36,552 bases of DNA from contig NW_022204881.1 of NCBI RefSeq assembly GCF_008831285.2, forward strand, positions 1-36,552, in the 5' to 3' direction. Positions 21,280 to 33,215 of the stretch are shown piece by piece (positions within the stretch are counted from its first letter, which is position 1; the number at the start of each line of letters is the position of its first letter). The notes beneath the pieces were generated by a model. That model made no database searches, was not told the origin of the DNA, and saw only the letters and a program-made list of their open reading frames with translations. Position numbers and translations under genes: made by a program. Source of the stretch: Nymphaea colorata (Eukaryota > Streptophyta > Magnoliopsida > Nymphaeales > Nymphaeaceae).

Positions 21280-22286
21280 ATGACAACCAAGCAACAGGTT
21301 AAGCACGATAAGAGCGACAATTTTTACCCCTATTTGAGTGTAGATCCCAAGAATAAACCACATAACCACCACGAAATCGTAAATAGCGAGTCTTTGGATT
21401 ATCTAAACATCAAGTTTGATACCAAAAGTGAACTAAGGGAAACATATATACGAAATTTCAAAAATAAACTTGCAGTAAAATTGTTCCGAGAAAGCCATGA
21501 GTCATTATCAGACAAAAATTAGGACCAAACAAATGATAAAAAACCAACATTAATCAAGAAGAAAATACTTAACCCATAACAATTAATACGTTCATCATAA
21601 CAAAAAAATGCTAAAGAGACTGTATTCTTGCACCAACACCGTATATCTTCATACCATCACAAAAAATCCATCCATTTTTTGTAAGAAATGAAACCCAACG
21701 ACGGCAGCCCTATTTCAAAGCCGAAGTGTTTTGCCTTTAATTAGCTGAATATTTCAAACGAATAGCAAAAACCATTAAAACCAAAGAGGCAAATCTATCA
21801 AAAAATGCTGAAAAAGGTCGACCAGCTGAGATAAATATATAAATATGAGACTTAGTTGATGAGTATTACGTAGTTGAGGGATTAAATGCCAATGCGATTC
21901 CATACAGAGCCTATAGTGAGCGAAGCCAACAAAAAATAAGTATAAATAAGGCCTACAAAAAGAAGTAAAGCAAAAATATCATCATTCCTCGCAAACTATC
22001 ACCATAAAATCGAGATAGTCTCTATCAGATAAACAGCCAATAGACTACAAACTAAAACAAAACACTTGATGTAAGAAAATATCGTAACTAAACCTCAATA
22101 AAGAAGCGATTGAAATATCTATTAAGAAGACAAATGATGAAGCAGTAATTCAGTTTGTCCGATCATAAAAGTCTAACAGAGACAAAAGCGAATAAGACAC
22201 TAGTAAAGGGTCCAAAGATCAATGAAAAAGATATTGTTGGGCCTTGGGATGCTTAGCAATCTATGTATTTCATCAAATTGTAATGA
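21280..22286 (+). CDS. Unknown basic protein (possibly continues past an in-frame TGA)
   Basis: Starts MTTKQQVKHD. The frame runs with many TAA/TAG codons to a 20-nt intron (22084-22103) and then to TGA at 22284-22286, giving 328 residues. The product is rich in Lys, Glu, Asn, Ser and His with no signal peptide, membrane segment or known domain; the base composition is more AT-rich than in most neighbours. Beyond the TGA the same frame stays open for another 151 codons with similar helical, charged composition. The gene may therefore really extend to 22742. I do not recognise a function. Confidence 0.55.
22084..22103 (+). other. 20-nt intron in the unknown gene at 21280
   Basis: Starts GTAAC, ends TAAAG. 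Removing it avoids a TGA at 22111 and links EENI to KRLKYLLRRQMMKQ. Supported by length and ends only, not by homology. Confidence 0.65.
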
Positions 22287-22742
22287 TTACGAAAGGCAAA
22301 AGAATTTCTTTAGAAGATTGCATTAAAAATGCTTGATTCTGTTCCTAATCTCTCTAAATTTATAAATAAGGTATCAATAAAATAGATTGGCTCATAATTA
22401 TTTCTTTATACATTTTCATATTAGCTAAAAACACGTATTATTGCAGATGCATTAGCATTAGTGCCAAATTTTTTAATGACTGAATAGGGATCTGATAAGC
22501 AAACAGGGAAAGCCGCTTATTTTCCAGTAGCTGTCTCTGATAAAGAGAGCTTTTTCGATAAAATCAAAAAAGTTTTTAGCTCAAGTCCACCGTCACTTGA
22601 GAAAGAGAAGGAAAAATAATAAGAATTCTATCAGATTCAATTCTCAGGACTTATCTAAAAGAGTTAACCAAAAGATACGGCTCTATAAATTCCCGTAAAT
22701 ACCAAGACTCCGCCTCAGCCAAAGCGTAAATAATCTGCATGA
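22287..22742 (+). other. Open frame in phase with the preceding gene, after one TGA
   Basis: 151 codons followed by TGA at 22740-22742. It begins LRKAKEFLEKIALKMLDSV and ends in a Pro/Lys-rich tail (TKTPPQPKRKESA). It is in exact phase with exon 2 of the gene at 21280 and similar in composition. An internal ATG (LKMLDSV) could start a separate small protein. Most likely it is the C-terminal part of one gene interrupted by a mutation, an error or an intron I cannot see. Confidence 0.45.
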
Positions 22743-22855
22743 TGCTTTTATTTAATATTGTTTACATAATTTTTGCTTACTCAAATTATTCCTTTATTTT
22801 AGTATGATCTTCGTAGCTTAGCTAAAAAAAAATAACAATAATTCATATTGATCAA

Positions 22856-23476
22856 TCAGGATTTTTCTTCATTTAATTAGAAAAATTCCATGCCGAATCT
22901 CTTAGTAAGGCCGTTCACTCTCTTTTGATGATCTCCTTTACATTCGAGGAAAAGACCGAAGTTGGCAATAAGGAGTATACAGCAAAAGAGGGCCAAAAAC
23001 ACCCAAAATAGTGATAGAGTGACAATGTTTATGAGCAAAATTGAAAGCCAAAATAGAATTGGGATGAATTGGCCAAACCAAAATACCATTACGTTCACAG
23101 TAGCAGGGACCCTATTTTGAGAGGATTAGAAGCACCATTTTTCTTCATTGTCTTCGTTGAGTCTCGAATACCACCTCAAAGCTGCAAGCTGCCGACCTGC
23201 AATGTTTTTAGTATTCCAAAAATCTGCACTAAGGAGGATGCCAATGAAGATAAAAGTGGAAAGATATTGATTGGTTGCAAACTTGAAGATGAGATATCTT
23301 TGATAAGGAGTGACTTACAGGATGATGGGGGCAAATTTGAAGGCGAGGAATATGGCGATGGCTCGAGGCTCGCATTAATCGTAGGTCTTGTTGAAGTTTT
23401 CCTGTTGTTTGGAGGGTTCTGAGTGAGGTTGTGAGCTACATTTGGGTGCAAATTACTGTCCAGAGTACTGTTCCAT
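22856..23476 (-). CDS. TVP23 family Golgi membrane protein
   Basis: 199 residues after removing a 21-nt intron (23298-23318), the normal TVP23 size. Small tetraspan-like Golgi/endosome vesicle protein acting in membrane trafficking. The family core is clear: two hydrophobic helices, then LLSADFWNTKNIAGRQLAALRWY (given in part: SADFW, KNIAGR, LRWY), EDNEEKWCFESS, a second helical pair and KRFGMEFF. The codon for the invariant Glu in W-x-F-E-S is TAA (23126-23128), one of the best proofs that UAA means Glu here. The N-terminal 35 residues are polar. It lies 60 bp downstream of the otubain gene on the same strand. Confidence 0.93.
23298..23318 (-). other. 21-nt intron in TVP23
   Basis: Minus strand starts GTAAG and ends CAAAG. 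It is the only intron here not 20 nt long and the only one divisible by three. Splicing gives FAPIILYLIFKFA, which fits the TVP23 helix without a gap; retention would insert seven residues without a stop. Confidence 0.85.
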
Positions 23477-23536
23477 CTTTAAATTTAGATCGAACGATGC
23501 GATTATAAATGAAATACAACTATAAAGGTTAAATAT

Positions 23537-24694
23537 TCAAATCAAAAAATTCAAGCCTACGATTAGTCCAAAGAATGAGAGGATAAATGCTGCCTCAAAA
23601 TATATTCGCTTCTCATTGACGTTGGGGATCTTTTTTTCAGCTGGCTTGAACTCGTCTTTTTTAGCAATGCTTGATCTGGTCGGCTCTGGTTTTAAGGGTG
23701 ATCGGTTATGCCTGTTTGGCCTATTTGAGTTGCTTTCAATGGCATTTTTAATGGGGACTTATTTGACATTCGAATAAAAGCTTCTCACGTTTCTTGGTTC
23801 ATTATTGAAGGCTTTCTTAGACATAGGTTCGCTAAGACGAGCTTTATTCTTTCCGTAATCTTCTATAGTATTGATTTTCAAGATTTTTGACTCATTTTGG
23901 CGTCTATTGTTGTGGTAGTTTGCAAGAGGGGACCTCACGTTGGAATAAATCCTGGTAGCTGTTCCTTGGTTTCTAAACTCAATCTCATCGCAAAGGATGT
24001 CATAGTGGCCAGGCCGAAAGAAAAGGACAAAGTTTTGCCTGCCCTCCTACATGTACACGATTTGCTGAAAGTTTGCCTTGTGGACCATCATAATGGTGAT
24101 CTTCACCTTTAGCAGTTCAGCCAAAGCAAAGAGTTAGATTCCCTCTGATTATCTCCCAAAGTTGAGTACCTGCTAAAGTTCTCGTTCCACGTTGCCCTCG
24201 ATAAAGGAGAGAAACTGTTGGCGGTGATTGCTGAGGTATTGGTGATTCAGGCTCCGAAAATAAGCTATCAGAAAGGCATCAAGCACGATTGATGAGTTAA
24301 GCTTTTTTGCCAATTATTTTTGTCTTTGGTCCTGGTCCATGTTCCTCATAGGCTGCAGGTATTCTGACCAGATGAAATTGAAAACTTGGTCAACATCATA
24401 AGCATCAAACTCAAAGGGTAAGTTGACGCAATCTTTTATGGGAGCGTAAGGAAACACGTCTTCCTTTCTGTCGAGCTTGGCGGTGCTAAAATAGAGGAAC
24501 ATGCAGGCTCGGTAGAAGCAATTTCCATCACCGCAGATGGGTCGATAGTATTTGTACTGTTAGCCGAGAAGGAGCAGGTTTGGCCTCAATTCCTCATCAG
24601 GATATTCATCGATGAATTCTTTTAAGACCCTAATCTCAGCGACTCTGGCAGTGTCTGGTTTGATCGCGAAGGATTGCGTGAAGTCAATGCTCAT
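23537..24694 (-). CDS. Otubain-like OTU deubiquitinase with C-terminal membrane anchor
   Basis: 385 residues, one exon. Removes ubiquitin from substrates; cysteine protease of the OTU fold, otubain (C65) type. Catalytic signatures: CGDGNCFYRA with Asp56 and Cys59, and LFFRPGHYDIL with His230, the diagnostic otubain His motif. The OTU domain fills about residues 40-240 and is followed by a basic, Asn/Ser/Arg-rich linker. The last 25 residues form one hydrophobic helix (AAFILSFFGLIVGLNFLI) ending at the stop, which looks like a tail anchor. Classic otubains are soluble, so a membrane-bound form is unusual. TAA/TAG codons occur throughout. Confidence 0.88.
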
Positions 24695-24831
24695 TTCACT
24701 TTAATTATATATTTGAGAATTAAGAACGAGAATATATCATTTAAATATCTCAACAAATCTTATCTCTTAATACGAATTTAAAGAATAGCTTTTCATGAAT
24801 ATTTTTATAATTAATGCTAATATCATTCAAA

Positions 24832-27800
24832 ATGAGTAAATTTTTTAGATTTGCTCTCCTGTTCTGCCTGATAATAATCGGATCTGCCGTCTCGAGGGAC
24901 AAAAAGGAACATCCTAAGACCATAGTAGAGTCTAACCATTTCTATAGTGCTACTGAGAAGAGAGCAAACTATGATGTCAATGATATCTAGAGTGGAAAAC
25001 CTTTGGTTCTCCTGCTGAAGAAAGACGAAAAGAAGTCCAAATACATCACAGACTTCGAGATTAGCCTTACATCAGGAGCCTAAACTATTGATTGTAACTT
25101 TAAAAAAGTGACGGACCTATGCATCATCCCCAACACTACCACCACTTCCATCAATATGATCATCCAATGTAACACTCTCCCTTGCTAGGTGTCTTGGATC
25201 ATCTATCAGCCTGAAGTAAAAGACCCAGATTCAAATCAAATTGCCTTAAATTTGTTCACCCTTCACGACTCCAATGATCATTTAATTGGGGAAATTACAT
25301 GCAACGATCCAGCAGTCGGCACCCTTGATCAAGATATAACGGTCTACTCCGAGACACCTTATCGAAGAGTCTACAAAAACAACGTTTTATATATCCTTTT
25401 CAACAACTAGAAGAAAGGATACGTCTTCATCGATATCGACTAAAAATCAAGAGCATGCTCCCAAATCTTATTCAAATAGGCTCCTAGTGTGCTCAGTGCC
25501 AGCAATAATAGCACAACTGACTTCGTGGTGAAATAATCTCCAGTCTCATATGAATTATCGTAAATTCCAAAGAGTGACTTCCGAATCGAATGCGCATCAG
25601 CTCGATTGGACACCATCAAAGAATTGAAGTCAAGTATGACAATAATCTTATATGGAATAAACGGAAACGATCAAAAGGAAATCTTCAAGCATAACTTGGC
25701 TGTGACTCAATCCAGGACCAACGATTTTACTGTTGCTTTCAAGAAGCCTTCTGAAAAATATGATAAACTGAAGGTTGTATTCCAAGTCACTAACAGCCAG
25801 ATCGTATTATTAGATACAAGACTGGCTATTAGTGATACGCATGAAGTAGAATTGGGCTAAATCGTATTCTTTAACTTGAAAAAAAGTTAGTCTATGTCAT
25901 TTAAAATAGAAGGAGACGATTAATCAGAGGATGCAGATTTGATATATTTGGTTCCAAAGCGTAAAAGCGAACTAAATATTTCAAAAGAGACTTGCAAGTA
26001 AAAGGAAGATTGTTAATTTACTGTAACTGCAGTACAAGATACATAGAATATGATTTATCTCAGTGGCAAAGAGATGAACTCAACATCAATTGATTAAGAT
26101 GGACAGGGCATGTACTAATTCCAGCAAATATAATTCATTCCTATCGTCAAAAAGGCTAAGCACAAGATCAGAGTTGGGGATAATCTTTTCTTTAAGAAGA
26201 AACTTAAAAAGGATCAATCTATCCAAGTTCATATCAACAGTCCCAACGTCATCATGTATGCAGCTTGCCAATCCAAATGCGAAGTCCCTGATGATAGGTG
26301 TAGGGAAAGAACTGGCAACTATCATCATCCTTTCATCTACGAGGCAAAAGATGATTGCGATTTCCTCATAAACGTCGAAGGATTATAAAATGCACAATTT
26401 GAAATTTCAATCATTGAGGAGTAAAAGCTCATATTAGTTGAAGATGGTACACCGTTCAGCTACACCATGGACAGCCACTAGGATCGGATTGATTTCTAAT
26501 TCAAACTTAAATAGAAATCTGATGTCAGTTTCAACCTTGTAGCTCCATTCAACACCTTAAAACTGCTGGTTTCTAATGAGAAAGAGGAGTTGCCTGATCC
26601 AGATACATCAGAGCAAAGTACAGATGGCTATATCTTCATCGAAAAAGGTGATATTAAAGGCTTGAGCTTTGTGATTTCTGTTCTAAAATTGAAAGAATCT
26701 TCAGAGTTCTTTACGCATTTCACATTAATAGTCTCAACAAAACACACAAAAATTAGACTTGATCCCTCAGTAACATCATACTAAACTCTTCTTCCTTCAA
26801 ACTATCGAGAATTTATCTTTGAATTCGACCCCTCAGAAAACTATATCTTGAACTTTTATGTGTATAATCAGAAAGAAAACAATCTAGATTTGGAGGTGAA
26901 GATATCTGACGAATAGAAGAAATGGGAAAGCGCATAAGCAATGAAGATTACTCAAGAGTCTGACTACCTTGATTTGAGTGAAGTCTCAGCCCTTCTCTGC
27001 GAAGAAGAAGGGTCTATCAGTTGTGAAATTTTCCTAAGGATAACTAATAAAATGGATAAATAAATCGATATTTCGGTCACTCTTCTCATGAGAAATGCCA
27101 TTTTATAGTTAAAAGATGGAATCTGGCAAGCATTTCCCGAAAACTTGCTAACAGCTTCAACCAATTTCTACTTCTACCCAAGGCATTAGGACAAAAATGT
27201 TTATGTTGCCTATCAATCCTCTTACCAATAGCTTAGAATCGCCTATCATCTCTGGAAATATGATGCCGAAACTATCAATCCTGTTGATTGGCCTTTCCCC
27301 AAAGCCATCAAATCTTCATAGCAGCTCCATGCTAACTATAAGCCCAATAACTACATCATGATTGACCATGAACAAATGAAAAATAAATGCTGGCCTAACT
27401 GTTTACTCCTAATCAGTTTTTATGTTGATTATGCATCCTTATCATCAAATGAAATGCATACTTCGATTAGTCCTAACCAGCAGTCAAATTTCAAGATAAT
27501 GGCTTCAAATAATCATATATAAATACTTGAAAAGCACAAGATAAGCTTGACAGTTGCTAAGGATGAACAAAAATTTCTGCTTATTGATCTAAAGTATGTG
27601 CTTGATAAGGAAACTATGACATTTTACTCAAATTCGATAATAGGAGATTGCAGTATGAGAGCTAACGTTTACTCCTAGCAACACTCGATTTGCCCAACAG
27701 GCACTGAACCTTCTGATTTCTTTGTATTCTCGGGAAGTAGCGGTATATTTGTGAAAGACCTTAAGGCAAAGATATAATAAAAGGGAATGGAAAACGATAA

Positions 27801-29748
27801 GAATAAGTATCTGTGCATCAGTATTCTTTCCTAAGCCAGCTGCAAGATGTCATTTTAGTACACAACAGACGGTGATGGGTTCAAGCGAATCAATTTAGAT
27901 TCTTACGAAGAGATCTCCTTAGCCAATGAAGAAGTCAAGTATTATCAAATTTCTGGAACTTATGCACAATCAGCCAAAATCACCAGAATGAGTGGATTTC
28001 CTTTTGTTCTAATCAAAAAATGTGCAAATAAAGAATAGCACTTGCAATGTATGGAAGATTTTAAGAACAATCCGGAAAAGGGCAAGCAAATTGTAGTGAA
28101 AACTGAATCCTTTGACGAAGAAGCATGCTACGATTGCCTCTTTCTCTTCAAGTTTAGCACTGTGGAGCCTTCCAAACTTAACTTCCACCTACAATCTAGA
28201 TACTCAGAGATTGAGCTCAAGTAAAAGGTTATCCTCAGTGACTTCCTAAACTAAGGGCAATAGACAAAGTATATGATCTATTCTGATTCGAAGTAAGACC
28301 TTATCGTTAATGTACATATTCAAGAAGGAGATGCGGAAGTGAAAGTAACAGACCTAAATAACATTAATCTTAACAAGAAAAGTGACGCGAAAAATAGAAT
28401 TTTACACTTCGTAGTCAAATCTCAAGACCCTCAGAATAAGAATAATAGTTAGGGACTCATAAACCCAGTTGCCTTTTCCAGACACATTTCCATTTACCAC
28501 GTTACAATTAAATCTCTCGATGCAGCAAAAGCAGTCACATACACTATATCATACTCATCAGGCAAAAGAGAAATTTACCTACAAGACGGATTAATCTTAG
28601 ACTATATTTTAGAACCAAACAAGCCTTCAACTTTTTACTACTTTAACGAATTAACAAGCCAGCATATTTTTTATACCTTATCAATGGACAATGCTGCTTT
28701 GCTCAATCAACTAAAAATTAAGACTTACTACCTTGAGGACCCCAGTGATTTATAAACAAAGCACTTGATCGATGTATAAAAGCCTACTATGAATAGAAAA
28801 ACACCAAATCCTGCTATCCTCTATAGCCTTCCATCTCAAAACTATTTCATGTTTGAACTGACCAATCCCTCATCAAAATAGATTAGAGTCTCAATGGGAA
28901 TCAACCATCAAGAAGTCATCCTTTTACCCTTTGATCATTAGTTCCCATTCCAACTTCATAAGAGTGAAACCCTGAACATTCTTGTAGATGTTAACATCCC
29001 AGGATTTTTGGAGATGTCAATCAAAAAATGCGATCGATCATAGCCAAGCTTTGCATATTCTTTCGATTATGATGGGTTTATGAAGGAAGAATTTATGTAT
29101 AACAGCAAACTCACCGAGCAACCTTACTACCATTATACCATCAAGGCCAATAGAATTGGAACTCTTTATGTTAATTTCAAAGCAGATATCGATGAAGATT
29201 CTATCGTCTCTCTCAAAGTGACCCATAATGAAGAAAAATCCAAAGGAGCCAAGATGAAAGCTGGAAAAAAAGGTATTTTGTCATATGAGCTTTCTCAAGA
29301 CTCCGCTAAAGTGACTATTCCAGTTGTTGACTGTGGAGAGACCCCCTGCAAAGGTGTAAAGTACTACTATATGAGTTCTAAAGTCGAATCTTAATTATAT
29401 TCTCAGTTAGTTTGCTCGTCTAGTTTCTTCAGTACTGCAGGCTTTAACTCATCAACCCCTCTCACTCTGAGCAAAATCGATGGGAAAGCTGACAATAAGA
29501 CACTGGTATTCGACTTCCCTTTGAAGGAGTCAACTTATCTTGGAATAAAAGCAGTTGCAGAATCTGGAGAGTAAGTGTTCTACCAACCTATCTAGGTTGC
29601 ATCTCTATGGTAGAAATGGTCAAAGGTAAGCATTTATGAGAGGATTATGATGGTATTCATCATTTCGCTTTGTCTCTGTGTCTGCATCATATTTGTTCGA
29701 AGAGCATCCAGGAAAGGATACCGGCCACTTGATGAACCCCAAGAGTGA
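24832..29748 (+). CDS. Large single-pass membrane protein of unknown family
   Basis: One continuous frame of 1638 residues with many TAA/TAG Glu codons. It has an N-terminal signal peptide (FFRFALLFCLIIIGSAVS) and an ectodomain of about 1580 residues rich in beta-strand-like patterns, Ser, Lys and Glu, with scattered Cys pairs. A transmembrane helix lies near the C-terminus (MMVFIISLCLCVCIIFV), followed by a short basic tail (RRASRKGYRPLDEPQE). The predicted topology is type I. I recognise no domain. Shorter segments look like repeated beta-sandwich modules, but I could not define a repeat. Possibly a cell-surface or secretory-pathway receptor or adhesin; this is a guess from topology only. 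Confidence 0.82.
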
Positions 29749-29818
29749 TATTTGAACTGTAATTAGCTGGCATAGTATTATGAAAAAATATTTATAAATT
29801 ATGGTATTGGATCATCCT

Positions 29819-31832
29819 TCAAACAAGGTTATAAATTTTAGGAGCTGGTAAGGTGATGGAGCTTGGGTAGCTTTGTGACTTTATCCGGAAGAGAACAATA
29901 AGTTATTTTCCTGCCTATACGCTGGTCTTAATGACTCCTCTTCCTCTGTATGGCTTCTTCAGCACAAATCTCTTTTCCGAATAATCCCTAAATGAATAAA
30001 TATTTACCCTTCATTAATTTAAACTCCTAATTTACGGTTGGAGTTCTCATCAAGATGGAACGCAATATATCCGTACCCGCATTTATTGAGTAGAAGATCG
30101 TTGCAAACCCATTCATTTTGATTCTAGCTAAGTTTTTGCTTCTTGGGGCTGTTTCTCGCATGGTCTAGAAAAACTTTATACAGTAGGTTATCATGTTTGG
30201 ACTGCTTGCTCTTGGAAAGAAGAGTGGGAGATTATGAATAGATGCTCACGCCTGCAGTATCAGGATTGTTGAAGATCCAGTCATACTTCACATAAGCCAC
30301 ATATTTTCCCTTTGGCAAGTTGGAAAGCTAAAGGTTATGTTCAGCATTTTTGCTTGTGCTCGAGTCCACGTACTTATATTCGTATCCCTACGCTGCCTAG
30401 TCATGACGGGCGATGATCATAACAGACCTCGCGAACTTGCTTTCGATATATGCTTTTTAGTTTCTCTTAGCATTTTGAGAGAGTTAGATGGTTACACTGC
30501 CTCCGTTGGATTAAAATTAGAATATTTAGGCATTTTTCTTGTTGAATTCAGCCTCAACATTTGTGAAACTTGCATTATCGTTGATCTTGCAGATATCCAC
30601 CATAAAGAAATAGTTGACAAAGTCTTCCCAAAGGATGAAGAAAATACCATCATTTTTTTAGCTGTATCCCATTTTTTGCCGATCGTTAGGTGAAATGGTG
30701 GACCAGAAATTCCTATCCCCATCTGATGCACGTCCTGACCACTATTTTTCTCCCCATGGGTTCCTAATCTTAAGCATTTTATAAGGAGCATTATAAAGGT
30801 TAAGCTGCGTTATATGAAAGTTACGATTGTGTAAGCGTGTCCCTTAACAAAGCCATACTTTTCAACGGAGGCGTCACCCTTGGTTCCACAACAAAGAATT
30901 GCTCCTTTTGAATAGGCTTACCACATCTAAAGCCAAAGCTCATTCTGCTTTTCAGCTTGGCGAGGAACGTCCCGGTACTCAGTGGGCGCTCCAGTGAAAG
31001 CATGAAGGACCTCGTTAGGAAGCCCTCCTACAATATCACCATATGATCCATTTAGTTTTGCCCAACATTTCTCAAGAAGCATCACCCAAATTTCCCTTCC
31101 TCCTGCGGCCTTGGCAAAGAGAGGCTCTCCCTCTTCGTTCACAGGCACATAATCATCCACTACCACTTCCGTCAATACCCCCTTGTGCAATACTCTGGCC
31201 ATATAGATTCCATACTTGTTGATTTCCAGATTGGGGAAGATATTTTTAATCCTGAAGTCGTTTTCCGCGATGGCTGAGATGGCGCTGAGGAAGTAGCAAT
31301 CACCGATGCTGCCCTGGATGACATCTCCTGGCTCGATACGATCACTGACGAATTCTGCATTCTTAATGATATCGGGTATCCTTTTCCAAGTAGCACGAAT
31401 GCTGAGGTCTTCGATAGTTCCCAGGGAGGACTTATCGGGAGGGAAATCGGGATCAGTGAATTTTTGCCCAGTCTCTGTGTGCTACTTGATAAGTTAGTTA
31501 TAGTTGGATTTGAGGACTTTCTTTACAACTCCGTTCGAATTGTTGTTCACGAGGTCCTTGAAGGTGGAGTCACCTGCAATCAGACTCTGCGACGGGATGT
31601 TGTTGATGAACTTGCTGATGTCGATCGGACCCTTTCCCTGGCCTCCGATGAGCGAGCTGATGGCACCGAATCCGCTAATTGCGTTTTGGATGGGTGCTAA
31701 TTTTTTCGTGAGATTGGAGAGGTTGCCGAAAATCCCTCCGACTGTTGGCACTTTGTTGAAAACTTCGTATGCGTAGTCTCCGCCTTTGGGGATATTGGAG
31801 CAGAAACCGCAGGAACTGAGAAAATTAAACAT
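29819..31832 (-). CDS. Calpain-family cysteine protease
   Basis: 657 residues after two 20-nt introns. Calcium-dependent papain-fold protease. The core starts with FTDPDFPPDKSSL and IEPGDVIQGSIGDCYFLSA (catalytic Cys179). It continues with YGIYMARVLHKG, WVMLLEKCWAKLNGSY and VKGHAYTI (His332), then KIRNPWGEKEWSG (Asn351). The Glu just before Trp in the last motif is coded by TAG at 30742-30744. A long C-terminal part resembles calpain-type beta-sandwich (domain III/C2L-like) modules. The first 110 residues are Gly/Asn/Ser-rich without a known domain; no EF-hand region is present. The 3' end converges on the large membrane-protein gene with a 70-bp gap. Confidence 0.92.
29988..30007 (-). other. 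20-nt intron 2 in the calpain gene
   Basis: Minus strand starts GTAAA and ends TTTAG. Splicing avoids a nearby TGA and gives INEGDYSEKRFVLKKPYRG, extending the C-terminal domain to the stop at 29819. Confidence 0.88.
30805..30824 (-). other. 20-nt intron 1 in the calpain gene
   Basis: Minus strand starts GTAAC and ends CGCAG. Splicing joins GHAYTI to LNLYNAPYKMLKIRNPWG, linking the His and Asn active-site blocks in one frame. Confidence 0.95.
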
Positions 31833-32002
31833 CAGTAATAAAAATTATATCTTTTATTGAATTCAAGAATACATCCAAAGGCAAATATGACTGTTATATC
31901 CAAGATATCATTATTTTTGCTGGGTGGATCCTATTTTCTCCTTGGCGTTAAATGTTAGCCAGTTGATTATTATATAACCGGATTATTATCTAACAGCTAT
32001 CC

Positions 32003-32922
32003 ATGTATTCACTTCTCGCTGACCCTGAAACCATCGCCTTCGCCAAGGCCGGCATCATCAATTTGCACTCCCTTAAAAAATAAATCGATAGGAGAATCAA
32101 TAAAATTCGCACCCTTGTCATGGGCGGTGCAGAAAATACCATTCCGAATAAGATGGGAAATTAAATTGGCTGCCAAACTGACGATTTACACAAAAAAGAA
32201 GCATCGAATAATGTAAAATTGAGGCATCATCGAGTGCTGAGCTCTCATGATAGCAACCTCCCATTTTAGGCTGGATCCATCTTCTAGGAGAGACCCTCAC
32301 TGCCCAACAGAAAAAAGGCTAGCCATGCCAAATAAAACTCAGCATTGCAAGCTTAGAATTCTAATCTTCGTGTTAGAGTTTCCGATTATCTGACCTCCAA
32401 GAAGGAAAAAGAGGCCATTTTTCGTGCCCTCATTACTCCCCCAAGTGAGGACTAAAAAGAAGCAAATGAAGTTGGACCGTCCCAAGAAAATACCATGCTC
32501 ACTACAATTTAAGTACTCTTTTTATCATTTAGTTTCAGCTGCACAGATCAGTGAAGACCATCAACAGCCTAGACGACGGCTTCTTTCATCAGTTTTAAAT
32601 CCCTTTCGCTCGGAACCCCTCATCAGAGTCTTTGGTCAATTCTTCAGAGTCAGATAACGAAGGAACTGAGGGAAGGAAATCATTCTCAACGGTTATCCGA
32701 AGAATGACCTCCAACAGAAAGATGAAATTTACCGAAAGGACTTCACTTCCGGAAAGCGAAGCAGCAAGGATATATGTAAGTGAGCAGTGCATGGCGAAAA
32801 TGACGGAGGATTTAGAAAAAACTTTTGGAAAAAAGAGGAAGGAGATGGTGGATAATAAGTTGAGGATGAATGTCATCAAAAAGGTTGAAGAGAAATATGG
32901 AGAATACTATCACCAATTTTGA
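32003..32922 (+). CDS. Unknown basic protein
   Basis: 299 residues from exons 32003-32512 and 32533-32922. Starts MYSLLADPETIAFAKAG. The product is rich in Ser, Lys, Glu and Asn with a low-complexity middle (SSESLVNSSESDNEGTEG), and the C-terminal 80 residues are predicted helix with alternating charge (AKMTEDLEKTFGKKRKEMV). No signal peptide, membrane helix or known family. TAA/TAG Glu codons are frequent in exon 1. Real-gene status rests on the long frame and the canonical 20-nt intron joining two open exons. Confidence 0.68.
32513..32532 (+). other. 20-nt intron in the unknown gene at 32003
   Basis: Starts GTACT, ends TTTAG, and falls exactly between codons (after 170 codons). It closely resembles P5A intron 2 in its ends and T-rich middle. 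Confidence 0.82.
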
Positions 32923-33215
32923 TTTATATTTTAGCCATTAATAACTTTAAAGAGGTTATCTTAACAACTACGCTTAACAGAAAGATTTAAATAATAACCC
33001 TGGCAAGTTACGTTGAAATTCTCCTGTAGATGATAGATAATAAGATTGATATATTAATTAGTATCTTAAAACTCGAGCTAAAACAAATCATTCCTTTATC
33101 TTTATCAAAATCCCTTGATTTTTTCAATAATTTATCTTACAAAAGTGCAGTACTGAATATACGATTGAACATTTTATTTCAAATTGGAATGGTGGATGCA
33201 AATCCTGATAGAAGA

